Below, one piece after another: positions 19,621 through 29,483 of a stretch of 40,285 bases of DNA. A program made the position numbers and the translations under genes. The notes under the pieces are model-generated. The model saw only the letters and a list, made by a program, of their open reading frames with translations, made no database searches and was not told where the DNA came from. Position 1 is the first letter of the stretch. Each line of letters opens with the position of its first letter. The DNA comes from Glaciecola sp. UBA983 (lineage in GTDB: Bacteria > Pseudomonadota > Gammaproteobacteria > Enterobacterales > Alteromonadaceae): positions 32,671-72,955 of the forward strand of contig DBBN01000001.1 in NCBI GenBank assembly GCA_002292215.1. Direction: 5' to 3'.

Positions 19621-19834
19621 GAAATAGCCTCAGTAGTGTTGTTTTTTTTTGCGTTGACTTAGTATTGCATGAACCAGTTTAGCATTCCCTGACTATTTTG
19701 AATACCGACCTTGAATAACCGCTATATTGAACCATACTATGCTCGTCATTGTGCAGTTTTAAAATTCGGGCCTACATCAAGCAGCCTTGCCTGGTTTTTC
19801 ATAACATCTTGAATAACTATGGACGATTAAATAG

Positions 19835-20525
19835 ATGGATTACCCCCAACAACAAACCCATGCCAATACTAAGCAATGGGTCATTATTGGTATGTTGGTC
19901 ATTATTATTGCCGCTATTGGGATTCTGCTCGTATTAAAGTTGATGCCAACTCATTTAGAAATAGCACAACAACAAGCGGATCTCATACGTTGGGAGCAAA
20001 CAGGTACGATTGATAATATCCCTCTAGCCCAACAGCACTTTAAATAGATTGATCAGTTGGCAGAAAAAAAGCCGAACATGCGCACGCGTTTCAACTCCTT
20101 GGCCGTATTCAGACCTTGTTAAATCAACAAACTGGCAGTAGCGTGACGAAGTCACCGGCAAGTCAGTGGTTTGAGCAAGCCTCCGAATTAAATCCGGGCA
20201 ATTATCATAATTGGGTATTATTGGTATCCAGTTATGCGCTTGAAAAAGCACAGCCACAAGCCTTCAATACCGCGATGAGACATGCATTACGTCAAGCACG
20301 TAACGAAGTTCTTGCGCTGGAGATCCTGCCCGAATATATATATTGCGTCATTGGGACATTCTCGATGACAAAAACCGCATACTCTGTGCACGTTTTTTTG
20401 ATAGTGCATTTAACACCCATGAATGGGCACTGCATATTTTGAATGTGACTCAAAAAACGAACCAGTATGATGTGATGTTGTCACTGATCCCGGATAAACC
20501 GAAATACCTTGACATCATTAAGTAA
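19835..20525 (+). pseudogene. Decayed gene for a membrane-anchored, helical-repeat protein
   Basis: Read across frames, one protein can be recovered. It has a membrane helix near residues 15-38 (WVIIGMLVIIIAAIGILLVL). A TAG stop at 20045 then interrupts it (AAATAG, probably once a CAG). After a stretch reading IDQLAEKK, a run of seven A marks a shift into AEHAHAFQLLGRIQTLL. The frame then continues (SQWFEQASELNPGNYHNWVLLVSSYALEKAQ, TPR-like) to an ATATATAT run near 20338, where a second shift leads to LRHWDILDDKNRILCARFFDSA and ends at a TAA at 20523. One nonsense and two frameshift lesions make function unlikely. Its end abuts the ABC remnant on the other strand. The family was not recognised. 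Confidence 0.75.
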
Positions 20526-21026
20526 TATAAGCATAAAGATCGCAGCTAATCTAGGTACTAGCCCGGTTAGCACGCCAGTCAAAAAGAAACTCACCACCTG
20601 CACATCATTACTTAACAGAGCAATGACGGCACCTTTGCGCTGGGTCACAAAATACCCCAGCGGTAATGCTTGAATGTGATTGTATACTTTGCAACTTAGC
20701 TGCGTGAGTAATTGTGCACCGATAACGTTGGTGCGAAAACCGGTTTGAAAGCGCAGACCCATTTGTAGGATCAACAATCCCACCCAGATCCCTAAGACCC
20801 ACCACAATACGCCAGCCTGCCAAGCATCTTCTGCTGCGAGATCTAACGATAACGGCATGCCAGAAATTACAATAGGGGAGGAATCAGGGGAGAGTAACCC
20901 AGTAAATTGTCCAACTAAATAAGGGATGAGCAAACTGATACCGGTTTCACCGATCAGCAGTACTAGAATAATAGCCATCGCGAGACGATGCGTTTTAAGA
21001 TAAGAAAATAATGTCCAAAAGGTCAC
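20523..21026 (-). pseudogene. Truncated ABC exporter, N-terminal membrane domain only
   Basis: About 168 residues match the start of an ABC exporter membrane domain: LKTHRLAMAIILVLLIGETGISLLIPYLVGQFTGLL, LQMGLRFQTGFRTNVIGAQLLTQLSCKVYNHIQALPLGYF, QRKGAVIALLSNDVQVVSFFL. Full proteins have about 580 residues, with four further helices and a nucleotide-binding domain. Here the homology stops near AAIFMLILL and the frame runs into the neighbouring pseudogene, ending at 20481 with unrelated residues. No Walker motifs are present, so it cannot work as a transporter. The start would be a GTG. It converges with the helical-repeat pseudogene, and the junction near 20520 looks like a deletion end. Confidence 0.75.
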
Positions 21027-21121
21027 CTGACTTCACATTCCTTGTGCTAAACCTTGGTGTATATAAAGAATAGCCTGTCACGATAGTATTGCAACTTTTA
21101 CACAGATAATACTAAAAGCTA

Positions 21122-21149
21122 TTGCTGCGCCAACTTTTGTCGTTATAAT
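21122..21149 (+). promoter_or_regulatory. Sigma-70-like promoter for cytochrome c5 gene
   Basis: TTGCTG (21122-21127) and a perfect TATAAT (21144-21149) are 16 bases apart. The predicted start point is about 35 bases before the cytochrome ATG. Confidence 0.6.
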
Positions 21150-21192
21150 AGGGTCGATTATAATTTACCCACCACTAAATGGAGATATTCCC

Positions 21193-21594
21193 ATGAAAAT
21201 AAAACAGTTAGTCACCTTGGCTGTCGTTGCATTAACTTTGTTTAGTGTACAAGCATTCGAATCAAACGATGATCTTAAAGCCCGTATTCAACCTGTCGGG
21301 AGTGTGCACATTGCTGGCGCTGCAGCGGCTGGCGCGGCTGCTTCTGGTCCTCGTTCTGGTGAAGACATTTACAAAGGCGCATGTGCAGCATGTCATACTT
21401 CTGGCGTATTAGGTGCACCAAAAACCCAAAATGCTGGTGATTGGGGTCCTCGTCTTGCCGAAAAAGGCAAAAAAGGCGTATGGCGCAATGCGATCAAAGG
21501 CATTAACGCAATGCCACCAATGGGTGCATGTGGTAACTGTTCAGAAGACGACATCATGGCAGCGATTGACTTCATGACAGAAGGTGTTGAATAG
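21193..21594 (+). CDS. Cytochrome c5-family monohaem cytochrome c
   Basis: This 133-residue periplasmic electron carrier has a signal peptide ending near QAFES. An Ala/Gly-rich spacer (about 41-52) precedes the haem domain. The haem-binding motif is CAACH at residues 64-68, and Met107 or Met110 (AMPPMG) is the likely sixth ligand. Cys113 and Cys116 (GACGNC) match the extra disulfide typical of cytochrome c5. Family members pass electrons to terminal oxidases or reductases. An ATG with GGAGA upstream, a sigma-70 promoter and a terminator just downstream show a single-gene transcript. Confidence 0.93.
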   Translation: MKIKQLVTLAVVALTLFSVQAFESNDDLKARIQPVGSVHIAGAAAAGAAASGPRSGEDIYKGACAACHTSGVLGAPKTQNAGDWGPRLAEKGKKGVWRNAIKGINAMPPMGACGNCSEDDIMAAIDFMTEGVE

Positions 21595-21620
21595 GCGATT
21601 GCTTCAACAGAAATGATTTA

Positions 21621-21644
21621 AAGGCCACATAAGTGGCTTTTTTT
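21621..21644 (+). terminator. Rho-independent terminator of the cytochrome gene
   Basis: GCCAC and GTGGC form a stem with a 4-base loop (ATAA), extended by A-T and G-T pairs and followed by seven T. It lies about 27 bases after the cytochrome stop. Confidence 0.85.
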
Positions 21645-21715
21645 ATATCTAAAATTCCCTAAATCCCTCTTTTAGTACTATATTTTTAATATCGTTGAAT
21701 TACTTCAGATATTTC

Positions 21716-24301
21716 ATGGCATCAACCACTGGTCAATTATCACAAGAAGAACTGCGCGAACTCCTTCCTGAGTTTCAGCGCATGACGATGAAATACAAAC
21801 ATGCTGAGCGTGTCCAAAAAGCCCTCTTGACCATATCCGAAACCTCATCCTCCGTCTCTGATCTCGCTCAACTGTATACCCAGATCCATGACATTGTGGA
21901 TAGCTTTATGGTCGCGAATAATATGTATGTGTGTTTTTATGATGACGACAAGCAAGAATATGACTTTGCGTACTTTATTGATGAACACGACCAATTGATT
22001 GAATCACGCCATCCTGCCGACGAACTGACATCCAGCATCACCGAATATTTGGTAAGAAGTGGCGAGCCGTTATTACTCACCCAAGAAAACCGCGATGCAC
22101 GTTGCCAAGAACTCAACATTAAAATTGTTGGCACCAAACCCTCTGATTTAGTCGGCGTGCCACTTAAGCAACATCAACGCACTGTCGGCTGCTTAGTGGT
22201 CCAAAATTACAATGAACGAGTCAGTTTTAGCGAAGAAGATTTAGCGATCTTAGGCTTTGTGTCACAAAATATATTAACGGCGGTGGAACGCGTCAGGTTT
22301 CGTGAGATCACCGAACAAACCATCCAAAAGCGTACCCGCCAACTCAAAACGATAAATACCGAACTAGAAAAAGAAATCCAAAATCGTGAAAGCATAGAAA
22401 TCCTGCAAACCGCGTTATTTAACATTTCCGAACTCGCCGCGGATGTCACCCATGACATGGCTGTATTTTATGCCAAATTACACATCATTTTGCGCGAGCT
22501 GATCAACGCCCCCAATTGCATTATTATGTTAGTCGAAGCCGATCATCCACCGCACTGTGTGTTCTTCAATCATCCTGAACCGTTTATGCAAGAGCCCGAT
22601 GAATTAATGAAAACCTTAACCCAATATGTGTTTTCGACGGGTTCGGTCGAACTGATTAATTCTCCGCAAGCCTTGGACTTAGCCGAAAGTGGGGCGATTA
22701 CCGTCACTCTTGCGCAGACTATGCTCAATAACCCGCAGTCGTGGCTTAGCGCACCATTACTAGCGGACAAAGAATTAATGGGGATGATTGCTATCCAGTC
22801 CTATGGTCAGGGTCAAAAATACACCCAACGGGATGTCGAGCTGATGCGCTTTGTGTCGTATCATATTGGTATCGCTTTACAGCGTCGTAAAAATGCCGAT
22901 GCGTTGACGCAATCAAATGCCCGACTTGAACATCAAGTCGCCGAACGCACCGAAGAACTGAAACAAGCCGTAATCCAACTCCAAGCCGAAATAGAAAAAT
23001 CTAAGCAAGCCGAAATCAAACTGATGCATGATGCGTTTTACGATAATCTGACAGGATTGATGAATCGTGCCTTTTTTATTCAGCGCTTAGAGCTAGCGGT
23101 AGCCAACAAAAAACGTTTTGCCAAGAATATGTTCGCCGTCATTTTTATCGATTTAGATCGATTTAAATTGATCAATGATACCTTAGGTCATCAAGCGGGT
23201 GATCATCTGTTAATTGAAGTCGCACATCGTTTGGAATTGTGCGTGCGCTCGCACGACACTTTATCGCGCTTTGGGGGAGATGAGTTTGTGATTTTGTTGG
23301 ATAACTACAAACACGATATTGATGTTGAAATTGTCGCCAACCGGATTTTAAATACCCTAAATCAATCCTTTGAATATGAAGGCAAGGATATTCGTACAGG
23401 GGCGAGTTTGGGTATTGCTATCCTCAACGAGCAGTATAACCTTGCGGATGAAGTCCTGCGCGACGCTGATGCAGCTATGTATCACGCCAAAGATCTCGGC
23501 CGATCCCAATCTGTGATTTTTAATGAAAGTATGCGTGAAGAGTTACTCGAATCCATCGCCTTAGAACAAGACTTTCGTCAGTCAATGGAACAAAGTGAGT
23601 TTGAATGCTTTTTACAACCAGTGGTTAATCTAACCGACTTATCGACGCCTTATTACGAATGTTTTATTCGTTGGTTCCATCCTGAATTAGGCGCAATCAA
23701 GCGTGAAAAGTTCTGGCGGATTGCCGAGCAGACCCGACTGACCAGCGATATTGACACTTTGCTACTCGATTATGCGATTAACTATATTCGTCAACGTGAA
23801 AAACAAGGCAATGCGCCGATTGTCGCAGTCAATATCTCTGTACAAAATATTACTCAAGCCCATATGACGGAAGCTTTGCTTAATAAAATCAGTGCATCGG
23901 GCATAAACACGCAGCATCTCGCCTTAGAATTTGATGAGTATAATTTTCAAAATAGAGTATCTTCAGTACAAAGTGCAGTGAAAAAGCTTAAACGTGCGGG
24001 GATTTCCATTATTTTAGATAATTTTGGTAGTGGTATTGCGTCGATGAGTGATTTGTTCGCGATCCCGTTTGATTACGTCAAAATTGATAAGCAATATGCG
24101 CGCGCATTACCGCGCTCACAACGTCATGCAAAGTTTATTCATTCAGTCAAAGCCATTACCGATCAACTGCAATGTCGGTTAATTGTCGATGGCGTTGATG
24201 ATGACAATCAACTCGCTGCGATACACCAAATGAACATTGAATACGCCCAGGGCAAAGGGGTGAGCAAAGCTCACCGGATTTATGACGGATTAACCACCTA
24301 G
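21716..24301 (+). CDS. GAF-GAF-GGDEF-EAL protein with degenerate EAL domain
   Basis: Starting at the ATG at 21716 (a TTG lies seven codons earlier), the protein has 861 residues. It is soluble. Order of domains: GAF at about 50-195, a coiled coil, a second GAF at about 230-390, another coiled coil to about 435, GGDEF at about 440-605, EAL at about 612-860. The GGDEF site is intact (RFGGDEF, 518-524) and is preceded by an inhibitory I-site RSHD (511-514), so it should make c-di-GMP under product control. The EAL domain is degenerate: ECF instead of EAL at 648-650, DNFGSG instead of DDFGTG, and VDGVD instead of the usual AEGVE. Phosphodiesterase activity is therefore doubtful. Its end overlaps the end of rep by 12 bases on the other strand. 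Confidence 0.92.
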   Translation: MASTTGQLSQEELRELLPEFQRMTMKYKHAERVQKALLTISETSSSVSDLAQLYTQIHDIVDSFMVANNMYVCFYDDDKQEYDFAYFIDEHDQLIESRHPADELTSSITEYLVRSGEPLLLTQENRDARCQELNIKIVGTKPSDLVGVPLKQHQRTVGCLVVQNYNERVSFSEEDLAILGFVSQNILTAVERVRFREITEQTIQKRTRQLKTINTELEKEIQNRESIEILQTALFNISELAADVTHDMAVFYAKLHIILRELINAPNCIIMLVEADHPPHCVFFNHPEPFMQEPDELMKTLTQYVFSTGSVELINSPQALDLAESGAITVTLAQTMLNNPQSWLSAPLLADKELMGMIAIQSYGQGQKYTQRDVELMRFVSYHIGIALQRRKNADALTQSNARLEHQVAERTEELKQAVIQLQAEIEKSKQAEIKLMHDAFYDNLTGLMNRAFFIQRLELAVANKKRFAKNMFAVIFIDLDRFKLINDTLGHQAGDHLLIEVAHRLELCVRSHDTLSRFGGDEFVILLDNYKHDIDVEIVANRILNTLNQSFEYEGKDIRTGASLGIAILNEQYNLADEVLRDADAAMYHAKDLGRSQSVIFNESMREELLESIALEQDFRQSMEQSEFECFLQPVVNLTDLSTPYYECFIRWFHPELGAIKREKFWRIAEQTRLTSDIDTLLLDYAINYIRQREKQGNAPIVAVNISVQNITQAHMTEALLNKISASGINTQHLALEFDEYNFQNRVSSVQSAVKKLKRAGISIILDNFGSGIASMSDLFAIPFDYVKIDKQYARALPRSQRHAKFIHSVKAITDQLQCRLIVDGVDDDNQLAAIHQMNIEYAQGKGVSKAHRIYDGLTT

Positions 24302-26302
24302 CATACCACGCAAGTTTGCGATGCTTTTGACTCCCGTTTCTTGGCGCTCTTCGGCCGTTTTTTGAGGTTTATCAAACTCCCATTCCACATCATCGCTCGG
24401 CAGTTCATACAAAAAGCGACTCGGCTCAGGATTAATCACTTCACCATATTGCCGACGTTCACGCGCGATACTAAACGTTAATTCGCGCTGAGCACGCGTA
24501 ATACCCACATAGGCTAAACGACGTTCTTCTTCTACATTTTCTTCATCAATACTCGACTGATGCGGCAACAAACCTTCTTCCATACCGACCATATACACAT
24601 ACGGAAATTCCAGACCTTTAGAAGCATGCAATGTCATTAATTGTACTTGATCGCCATCACCGTCATCTTCGCCACGCTCCATCATGTCTCGCAATATCAA
24701 GCGATTAACCACTTCAGACAACGTCATTGCAGGCTCAGTGGGACTGCCTTTGAGCATATTGGTTACCCATTTAAACAAGGTCGAAATATTAGCCATTGCC
24801 ATTTCCGCAGCCTTAGGGGACGCACTGTGTTCATACAACCATTCTTCATAGCCAATCGATTTAATCAAATCACGCACGACCGCTTCGGTATCTCCACGCA
24901 CGGCATTATCTGACACTTCCACAATCCACCGACTAAACTGAGAGACGGCAAAATACGCCTGTCCGGCTAACACACCTCGCAAATCATCATCGCAGGCAGC
25001 ACTAAACATGGTTGTCTTTTTTTCATTTGCAAAATTACCGAGTTTTTCTAACGTTGCTCGGCCAATCCCACGATTAGGGGTATTGATGATCCGCAGCATG
25101 GCATTATCATCATCTTGATTTACCACTAAGCGTAAATACGCCATGATATCTTTAATCTCAGGACGCCCAAAAAATGAAGTGCCACCACTGATTTTATAGG
25201 GAATCCGGTTGGTCATTAATAATTTTTCAAATACACGAGACTGATGATTACCGCGATACAAAATGGCATAGTCTTTAAAGTGCGTGTTATTAATAAACTT
25301 ATGTGCAATCAATTCTGCCACGACCCGCTCCGCTTCATGATCTTCATTTTTGGCCACGACGACTTTTAACGTTGCGCCATATGCAAGCTCACTAAAGAGT
25401 GTCTTATCAAAGATATGCGGGTTGTTTTGAATTAAGATATTGGCACAATGCAAAATCCGCCCAGACGAGCGATAGTTTTGCTCTAATTTAATGACGTTGA
25501 GTTCAGGAAAATCTTCTTTCAGTAATTGTAAGTTTTTCGGTCGTGCGCCACGCCATGAATACACCGATTGGTCATCATCCCCAACTACAGTAAAGCGACG
25601 GCGCTCCCCTACTAATAACTTCACCAAATCATATTGTGAGGTGTTGGTATCTTGATATTCATCAACTAGCAAGTATTTGATTTTGGATTGGATTTTTAGG
25701 CGTGCGGCTTCATTGTGCTTTAACAACAAGGTCGGCATCAAAATCAAATCATCAAAGTCCAACGCATTGTATGCACGTAAGTGACTTTGGTATTGAAGGT
25801 AAAATTCCGCGAGTTGTTTTTCTTCCTTAGAATGCGCGGTTTTAAGGAGCTGCTCTGGTAACAACAAATCGTTTTTCCAGTTGGAAATACTGGTTTGTAA
25901 GAATTTCAGAAGTTCTTTATCACCATCATACTCAATTTCAGTCAGATCCTTTAACAGCGCCATTGAGTCTTTGTCATCAAACAAGGAAAAGCCGGGCTTG
26001 AGCCCTAATGCTTTGATGTTAGATTTGATGATAGTTAAGCCTAATGTGTGAAAGGTAGAGACCTTTAGGCCTCGCGCTTCGACTTTACTCAAGGTTTGGG
26101 TCACCCGCTCTTTCATCTCGCGAGCAGCTTTGTTGGTAAAGGTAACCGCCGCGATAAAGCGTGCAGGCATCTCGCACTCTCTGACTAGGTAGGCGATTTT
26201 GTTGGTGATTACACGTGTTTTACCACTTCCTGCGCCCGCTAATACGAGGCAAGGGCCAGAGATAAATTTTACGGCTTGGTCTTGAGCTGGATTTAATTTC
26301 AT
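24290..26302 (-). CDS. rep: ATP-dependent DNA helicase Rep
   Basis: This 670-residue UvrD/Rep-type superfamily 1 helicase (E. coli Rep has 673) moves 3'-5' along DNA and helps forks pass obstacles. Motifs in order are: Walker A GAGSGKT (23-29), [12 protein letters not shown] (Ia), [10 protein letters not shown] (II), [15 protein letters not shown] (III), LEQNYRSS (IV), [21 protein letters not shown] (V, split over about 20 residues) and [12 protein letters not shown] (VI). It begins [11 protein letters not shown], as Rep does, and ends with a short acidic tail ([12 protein letters not shown]). The gene is convergent with the GGDEF-EAL gene and divergent from ubiK, whose promoter lies in the 100-base gap. 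Confidence 0.95.
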   Translation of the reverse strand: MKLNPAQDQAVKFISGPCLVLAGAGSGKTRVITNKIAYLVRECEMPARFIAAVTFTNKAAREMKERVTQTLSKVEARGLKVSTFHTLGLTIIKSNIKALGLKPGFSLFDDKDSMALLKDLTEIEYDGDKELLKFLQTSISNWKNDLLLPEQLLKTAHSKEEKQLAEFYLQYQSHLRAYNALDFDDLILMPTLLLKHNEAARLKIQSKIKYLLVDEYQDTNTSQYDLVKLLVGERRRFTVVGDDDQSVYSWRGARPKNLQLLKEDFPELNVIKLEQNYRSSGRILHCANILIQNNPHIFDKTLFSELAYGATLKVVVAKNEDHEAERVVAELIAHKFINNTHFKDYAILYRGNHQSRVFEKLLMTNRIPYKISGGTSFFGRPEIKDIMAYLRLVVNQDDDNAMLRIINTPNRGIGRATLEKLGNFANEKKTTMFSAACDDDLRGVLAGQAYFAVSQFSRWIVEVSDNAVRGDTEAVVRDLIKSIGYEEWLYEHSASPKAAEMAMANISTLFKWVTNMLKGSPTEPAMTLSEVVNRLILRDMMERGEDDGDGDQVQLMTLHASKGLEFPYVYMVGMEEGLLPHQSSIDEENVEEERRLAYVGITRAQRELTFSIARERRQYGEVINPEPSRFLYELPSDDVEWEFDKPQKTAEERQETGVKSIANLRGMLGG

Positions 26303-26338
26303 GCAGCGGATTATACCGTATCAGACGAAAAGTTTGCA

Positions 26339-26366
26339 TTGAAACTTTTGCCTATCGCGTTACAAT
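26339..26366 (+). promoter_or_regulatory. Sigma-70-like promoter for ubiK
   Basis: TTGAAA (26339-26344) and TACAAT (26361-26366) are 16 bases apart, and the start point would lie about 30 bases before the ubiK ATG. Confidence 0.6.
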
Positions 26367-26402
26367 GACGACTCAAATAAGTACTTTGTTAAGGAAAGCC
26401 CC

Positions 26403-26654
26403 ATGTTAGATCCAAAGAAAATTGAAGAATTTGCTAAATCCATTACCGACTCTATGCCTCAAGGCATGAAGAAAATGGCTGAAGAAACCGAAGGCAAAGT
26501 AAAACAAGTCATTCAAGCACAACTTGCCCGTATGGACATTGTTACCCGTGAAGAATTCGACGTGCAATCACAGGTTTTACTGCGCACGCGTGAAAAGCTT
26601 ATGGCACTAGAACAACGTCTTGATGCCTTAGAGAAAGCTCCCGACGAGTCCTAA
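26403..26654 (+). CDS. ubiK: Ubiquinone biosynthesis accessory factor UbiK
   Basis: This 83-residue protein is a small coiled-coil factor (formerly YqiC, BMFP domain). It helps the UbiJ/UbiB-linked steps of aerobic ubiquinone synthesis and is thought to act at the membrane. The first half (LDPKKIEEFAKSITDSMPQGMKKM) is an amphipathic helix, and the second half (QSQVLLRTREKLMALEQRLDALE) forms the coiled coil typical of the family. Its last 27 bases overlap the end of ubiA on the other strand, an unusual and suggestive contact between two genes of one pathway. The ATG start has a GGAAAG-type site. The full length matches the family. Confidence 0.92.
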   Translation: MLDPKKIEEFAKSITDSMPQGMKKMAEETEGKVKQVIQAQLARMDIVTREEFDVQSQVLLRTREKLMALEQRLDALEKAPDES

Positions 26655-27476
26655 CCACACAACAAACCCTGCCCAATGATTGTAAATAAAGGCCCTGAAG
26701 CACGCATCACGCTCTCGGTCTTTGAGCAATCGTTGATGATATAGAAACATCCCGAACACGACAATTAGTGATACCCAGTAGACCATTGGCAAACTAAGTA
26801 ACAACCCAACCATGCCCAAACTTCCTAACGTCACCAGCTGTAACACCGCAATCCAAACGACATCATAGCGACCAAACAAAATGGCTGTAGATTTAACACC
26901 GATATTGAGATCATCATCCCGATCAACCATTGCATATTGAGTATCGTAGGCCACCGTCCACGCTAAATTTGCCACATATAACCACCAAGCCCATAGCGGT
27001 ACATGTTGATTAACCGCCATAAATGCCATTGGGATAGCCCAACTAAATGCCGCGCCTAAGGCAACTTGCGGCAAATGCGTGTGGCGTTTAAGAAAGGGGT
27101 AAGCACTCGCTAACAACACTGCAACAAAGGACAAATAGAGCGTTTGGATATTCAGTTGTAATACCAATACTAGTGCGCACAGTAACAAGCCAGCAAATAA
27201 TGCCCATGCTTGTTTTAGACTTACTTGCCCAGTAATTAAAGGTCGTGCAACCGTGCGTTTAACATGCCCATCTATCTTGCGATCGGCAATATCATTAATG
27301 ACGCACCCTGCGGCGCGCATCACAACCACGCCCAGCACAAAAATCACCAAAATATCCCATTCCGGCATGCCCACTGATGCTAACCATAGCGCCCATAATG
27401 TTGGCCATAACAACAAATATATGCCCACCGGCTTATTCATGCGCATTAACAACCACATGCCTTTGAGGCTATGCAT
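26628..27476 (-). CDS. ubiA: 4-hydroxybenzoate octaprenyltransferase
   Basis: UbiA attaches the polyprenyl tail to 4-hydroxybenzoate in the inner membrane. I start at MHSLKGMW (ATG at 27476, 282 residues) because GGAG lies nine bases upstream and the ATG overlaps the ubiC stop by eight bases; an ATG at 27506 is also in frame. Both Asp-rich motifs are seen: NDIADRKIDGHVKRT and DTQYAMVDRDDD. LLMRMNKPVGIYLLLWPTLW matches the conserved start of UbiA. About eight helices are likely. It forms an operon with ubiC, and its end overlaps that of ubiK. Confidence 0.96.
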   Translation of the reverse strand: MHSLKGMWLLMRMNKPVGIYLLLWPTLWALWLASVGMPEWDILVIFVLGVVVMRAAGCVINDIADRKIDGHVKRTVARPLITGQVSLKQAWALFAGLLLCALVLVLQLNIQTLYLSFVAVLLASAYPFLKRHTHLPQVALGAAFSWAIPMAFMAVNQHVPLWAWWLYVANLAWTVAYDTQYAMVDRDDDLNIGVKSTAILFGRYDVVWIAVLQLVTLGSLGMVGLLLSLPMVYWVSLIVVFGMFLYHQRLLKDRERDACFRAFIYNHWAGFVVWLGLVGSFL

Positions 27477-28095
27477 AAGCGGGTGCTCCAGGTAAAAAGA
27501 TTTCATTAACTAAGATGTGATGCTCCAAATAGGTAAAGACCGAACGCCGCGCCCAAATGCCTGTATGTTTGTGAAGATGCAACTCAAGCGTCTCAGCCGA
27601 AATAACTTTCTGGGTTATCAGGTATTGCACAAAGGGATCGTCGGGCAACATAAACGACACCATAAACGGCTGGCGCTGAAACCGCGGATCATTAAATAAC
27701 AATTTGCCAAGAGGTTGATCGCCTAGTTCATGCAACGCATCTTGCGTCAAGGCAACCGGAAAAATCGAACGGGCATAGACCCAAGGCTGTTCATCGCCCC
27801 GTAGGACCACTTCGCGGATCACCAAATCGGTACTCTCATCGCAGCGATGCTCGACTAATGCCATCTCATCCGCAGCGATCCCGACGCCAGATGCATTGGT
27901 ATATTGCCCTAACACTTCAACACGAAAGCCAGTGCATTGCTGCATTAAGCGCTCGGTTAACGATTCAATATTAAGCAGCCACTCTCGACACGTTTCGCTG
28001 GGGGCTTGTGCCGCTGTTATTAACGAAAGCATTGGCGCATCAACCCACGATTCGATAAACGGCGGGTGCTGTTGGGAATTGGGATGACCTAACAC
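27469..28095 (-). CDS. ubiC: Chorismate lyase (chorismate--pyruvate lyase)
   Basis: UbiC removes pyruvate from chorismate to give 4-hydroxybenzoate, the first step of ubiquinone synthesis. The product has 208 residues, longer than the E. coli enzyme (165) by an N-terminal extension of about 30-40. Hallmarks are REVVLRGDEQPWVYARSI, LGDQPLGKLLF, ARRSVF and VNEIFLPGAPAY near the C-terminus, including the conserved Arg and Glu of the active site. The start is a GTG with GGAG five bases upstream. It overlaps ubiA by eight bases, so the two proteins are translationally coupled and act in sequence. Confidence 0.95.
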   Translation of the reverse strand: MLGHPNSQQHPPFIESWVDAPMLSLITAAQAPSETCREWLLNIESLTERLMQQCTGFRVEVLGQYTNASGVGIAADEMALVEHRCDESTDLVIREVVLRGDEQPWVYARSIFPVALTQDALHELGDQPLGKLLFNDPRFQRQPFMVSFMLPDDPFVQYLITQKVISAETLELHLHKHTGIWARRSVFTYLEHHILVNEIFLPGAPAYA

Positions 28096-28189
28096 ATCGA
28101 CTCCATAGGAAATGATCCGATAAAAACCAACAGATTTTAGCGTATTTACCGATATATTAAAAATACCTTTTACTTAATTGGATTTATCG

Positions 28190-28597
28190 ATGCGTCTGTT
28201 ATTCATTTCCCTGTGTGCTTGCTTGTGTTTATTCCATGCAAATCCGAGTCTAGCAGAGGACGAACCAACTCCTGTCGGCTATTTAAGTTTAGATCCCGAA
28301 ATTGTCACCAACTATGTAACCGGTAACTCTTCTCGGATTGGTTTTTTGCGCATCGCCATCGAACTAATGGTATCAGATTTAGCTATGATCCCCGAGGCAG
28401 AACACCATTTACCGTTGATGCGCGCTGTGATCATTGATGTTATTGGCAAAAAAGACGAAGCCCAAATCAAATCCTTAACCGGCCGTGAAGCCTTGCGACT
28501 TGATATTTTGAAAGAGCTGCGCATGGCACTCAAATCAGAGTTGGGTGAAGATGTGATCAAAGACTTATTTTTTACTAAGTATTTGTATAATACGTAA
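28190..28597 (+). CDS. FliL-like secreted or periplasmic protein
   Basis: This 135-residue protein has a clear signal peptide (MRLLFISLCACLCLFHANPSLA, cleavage likely near residue 22). The remainder resembles the periplasmic domain of FliL (VGYLSLDPEIVTNY, LPLMRAVIIDVIGKKD, TGREALRLDILKEL, KDLFFTKYLYNT). FliL normally stays anchored by an N-terminal helix near the flagellar stator; here the helix looks more like a cleaved signal. No flagellar gene is nearby, so this is an orphan relative whose role is open. The start is taken as the ATG at 28190; a TTG lies four codons earlier. It is convergent with glpG, three bases away. Confidence 0.8.
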   Translation: MRLLFISLCACLCLFHANPSLAEDEPTPVGYLSLDPEIVTNYVTGNSSRIGFLRIAIELMVSDLAMIPEAEHHLPLMRAVIIDVIGKKDEAQIKSLTGREALRLDILKELRMALKSELGEDVIKDLFFTKYLYNT

Positions 28598-28600
28598 TGA

Positions 28601-29479
28601 CTAACGTTTAGCCTCTAGCCGCGACCCTATTACTGACCATAGTAGCGCTAACAAACAACCGGACACTAAACCGAGTGTATGTGCTGTGTTGGCCATTGAC
28701 ACAAAGAGCACATCGGCATAGCCAATCACTAACCAGACCAACATAAAACCTACAATCTGGGGTTGTACTTTAAAGCCCCATTGGGGTTTGAGCCAACCTA
28801 ACCACCAAGTAAAACCGAGTAGTCCATACACGACTCCGGACATGCCTCCAAAATTAGGCCCACCGAAATACAACTGACCGATGTTAGCTGATAACGAAAT
28901 AATGATAAATGTGATAATCAGACTGACTTTTCCTAAATACTGCTCAATCGGCCGCGCCAATATCCACCACCACAACAAGTTAAACGCGATATGTAATAGT
29001 GAAAAATGTAAAAAATCAGGCGTCAGTAACCGCCACCATTGGGAGGTTTGTTGTAGTTCATTAAATGGCACAATAAACAAATGCGAATCAACCCACAAAC
29101 GTGTTTCATAACTGACACTCATTAAGGCGAACACTATTATATTTAAGGTCAGAACCAAATAAGTTAACGGGAACATGCGTAATTGTGCAATCGTGTTTGG
29201 ACTTTTTAACCAACGCTGGGTTGATTGCTTGGAAGCGGCGGTAATGCTGTTATCTACGCTACCATTATCCCAACTAGCGGCTTGATAACGAGGATCATTC
29301 GGTGCATCTACAAAATGCTCAGTGATCGCTTTAGCCTGAGCCATATCATGCTCGTGCTCTAACTCAACGCAATATTGACCTTCCACTTCACGGACAATGG
29401 ATGAGATCCGTTGCGCCGTTAAATAATCCATCAACATGTGCGCCGGTTGAGGGCGACTAAAACACACCAACATTTGCAT
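28601..29479 (-). CDS. glpG: Rhomboid intramembrane serine protease GlpG
   Basis: I start at MQMLVCFSRP (ATG at 29479, 292 residues), four bases after the glpE stop; this matches the E. coli start far better than a longer form from 29614. GlpG cleaves membrane proteins within or near the membrane. The cytosolic N-domain (to about 70, ending DPRYQAASW) is intact. The catalytic pair is Ser214 (GGMSGVVYG) and His267 (NTAHTLG). HIAFNLLWWW is the conserved helix. It follows glpE and shares its transcript. It is not the rhombosortase expected for the GlyGly-CTERM proteins, which lacks the N-domain. Confidence 0.95.
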   Translation of the reverse strand: MQMLVCFSRPQPAHMLMDYLTAQRISSIVREVEGQYCVELEHEHDMAQAKAITEHFVDAPNDPRYQAASWDNGSVDNSITAASKQSTQRWLKSPNTIAQLRMFPLTYLVLTLNIIVFALMSVSYETRLWVDSHLFIVPFNELQQTSQWWRLLTPDFLHFSLLHIAFNLLWWWILARPIEQYLGKVSLIITFIIISLSANIGQLYFGGPNFGGMSGVVYGLLGFTWWLGWLKPQWGFKVQPQIVGFMLVWLVIGYADVLFVSMANTAHTLGLVSGCLLALLWSVIGSRLEAKR

Positions 29480-29483
29480 AAGC

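Noticed and set aside
28601..29479. GlpG considered as the rhombosortase that would process the GlyGly-CTERM proteins
   Set aside because: It has the GlpG N-terminal cytosolic domain and sits in the usual glpE-glpG order; rhombosortases are shorter and lack that domain.
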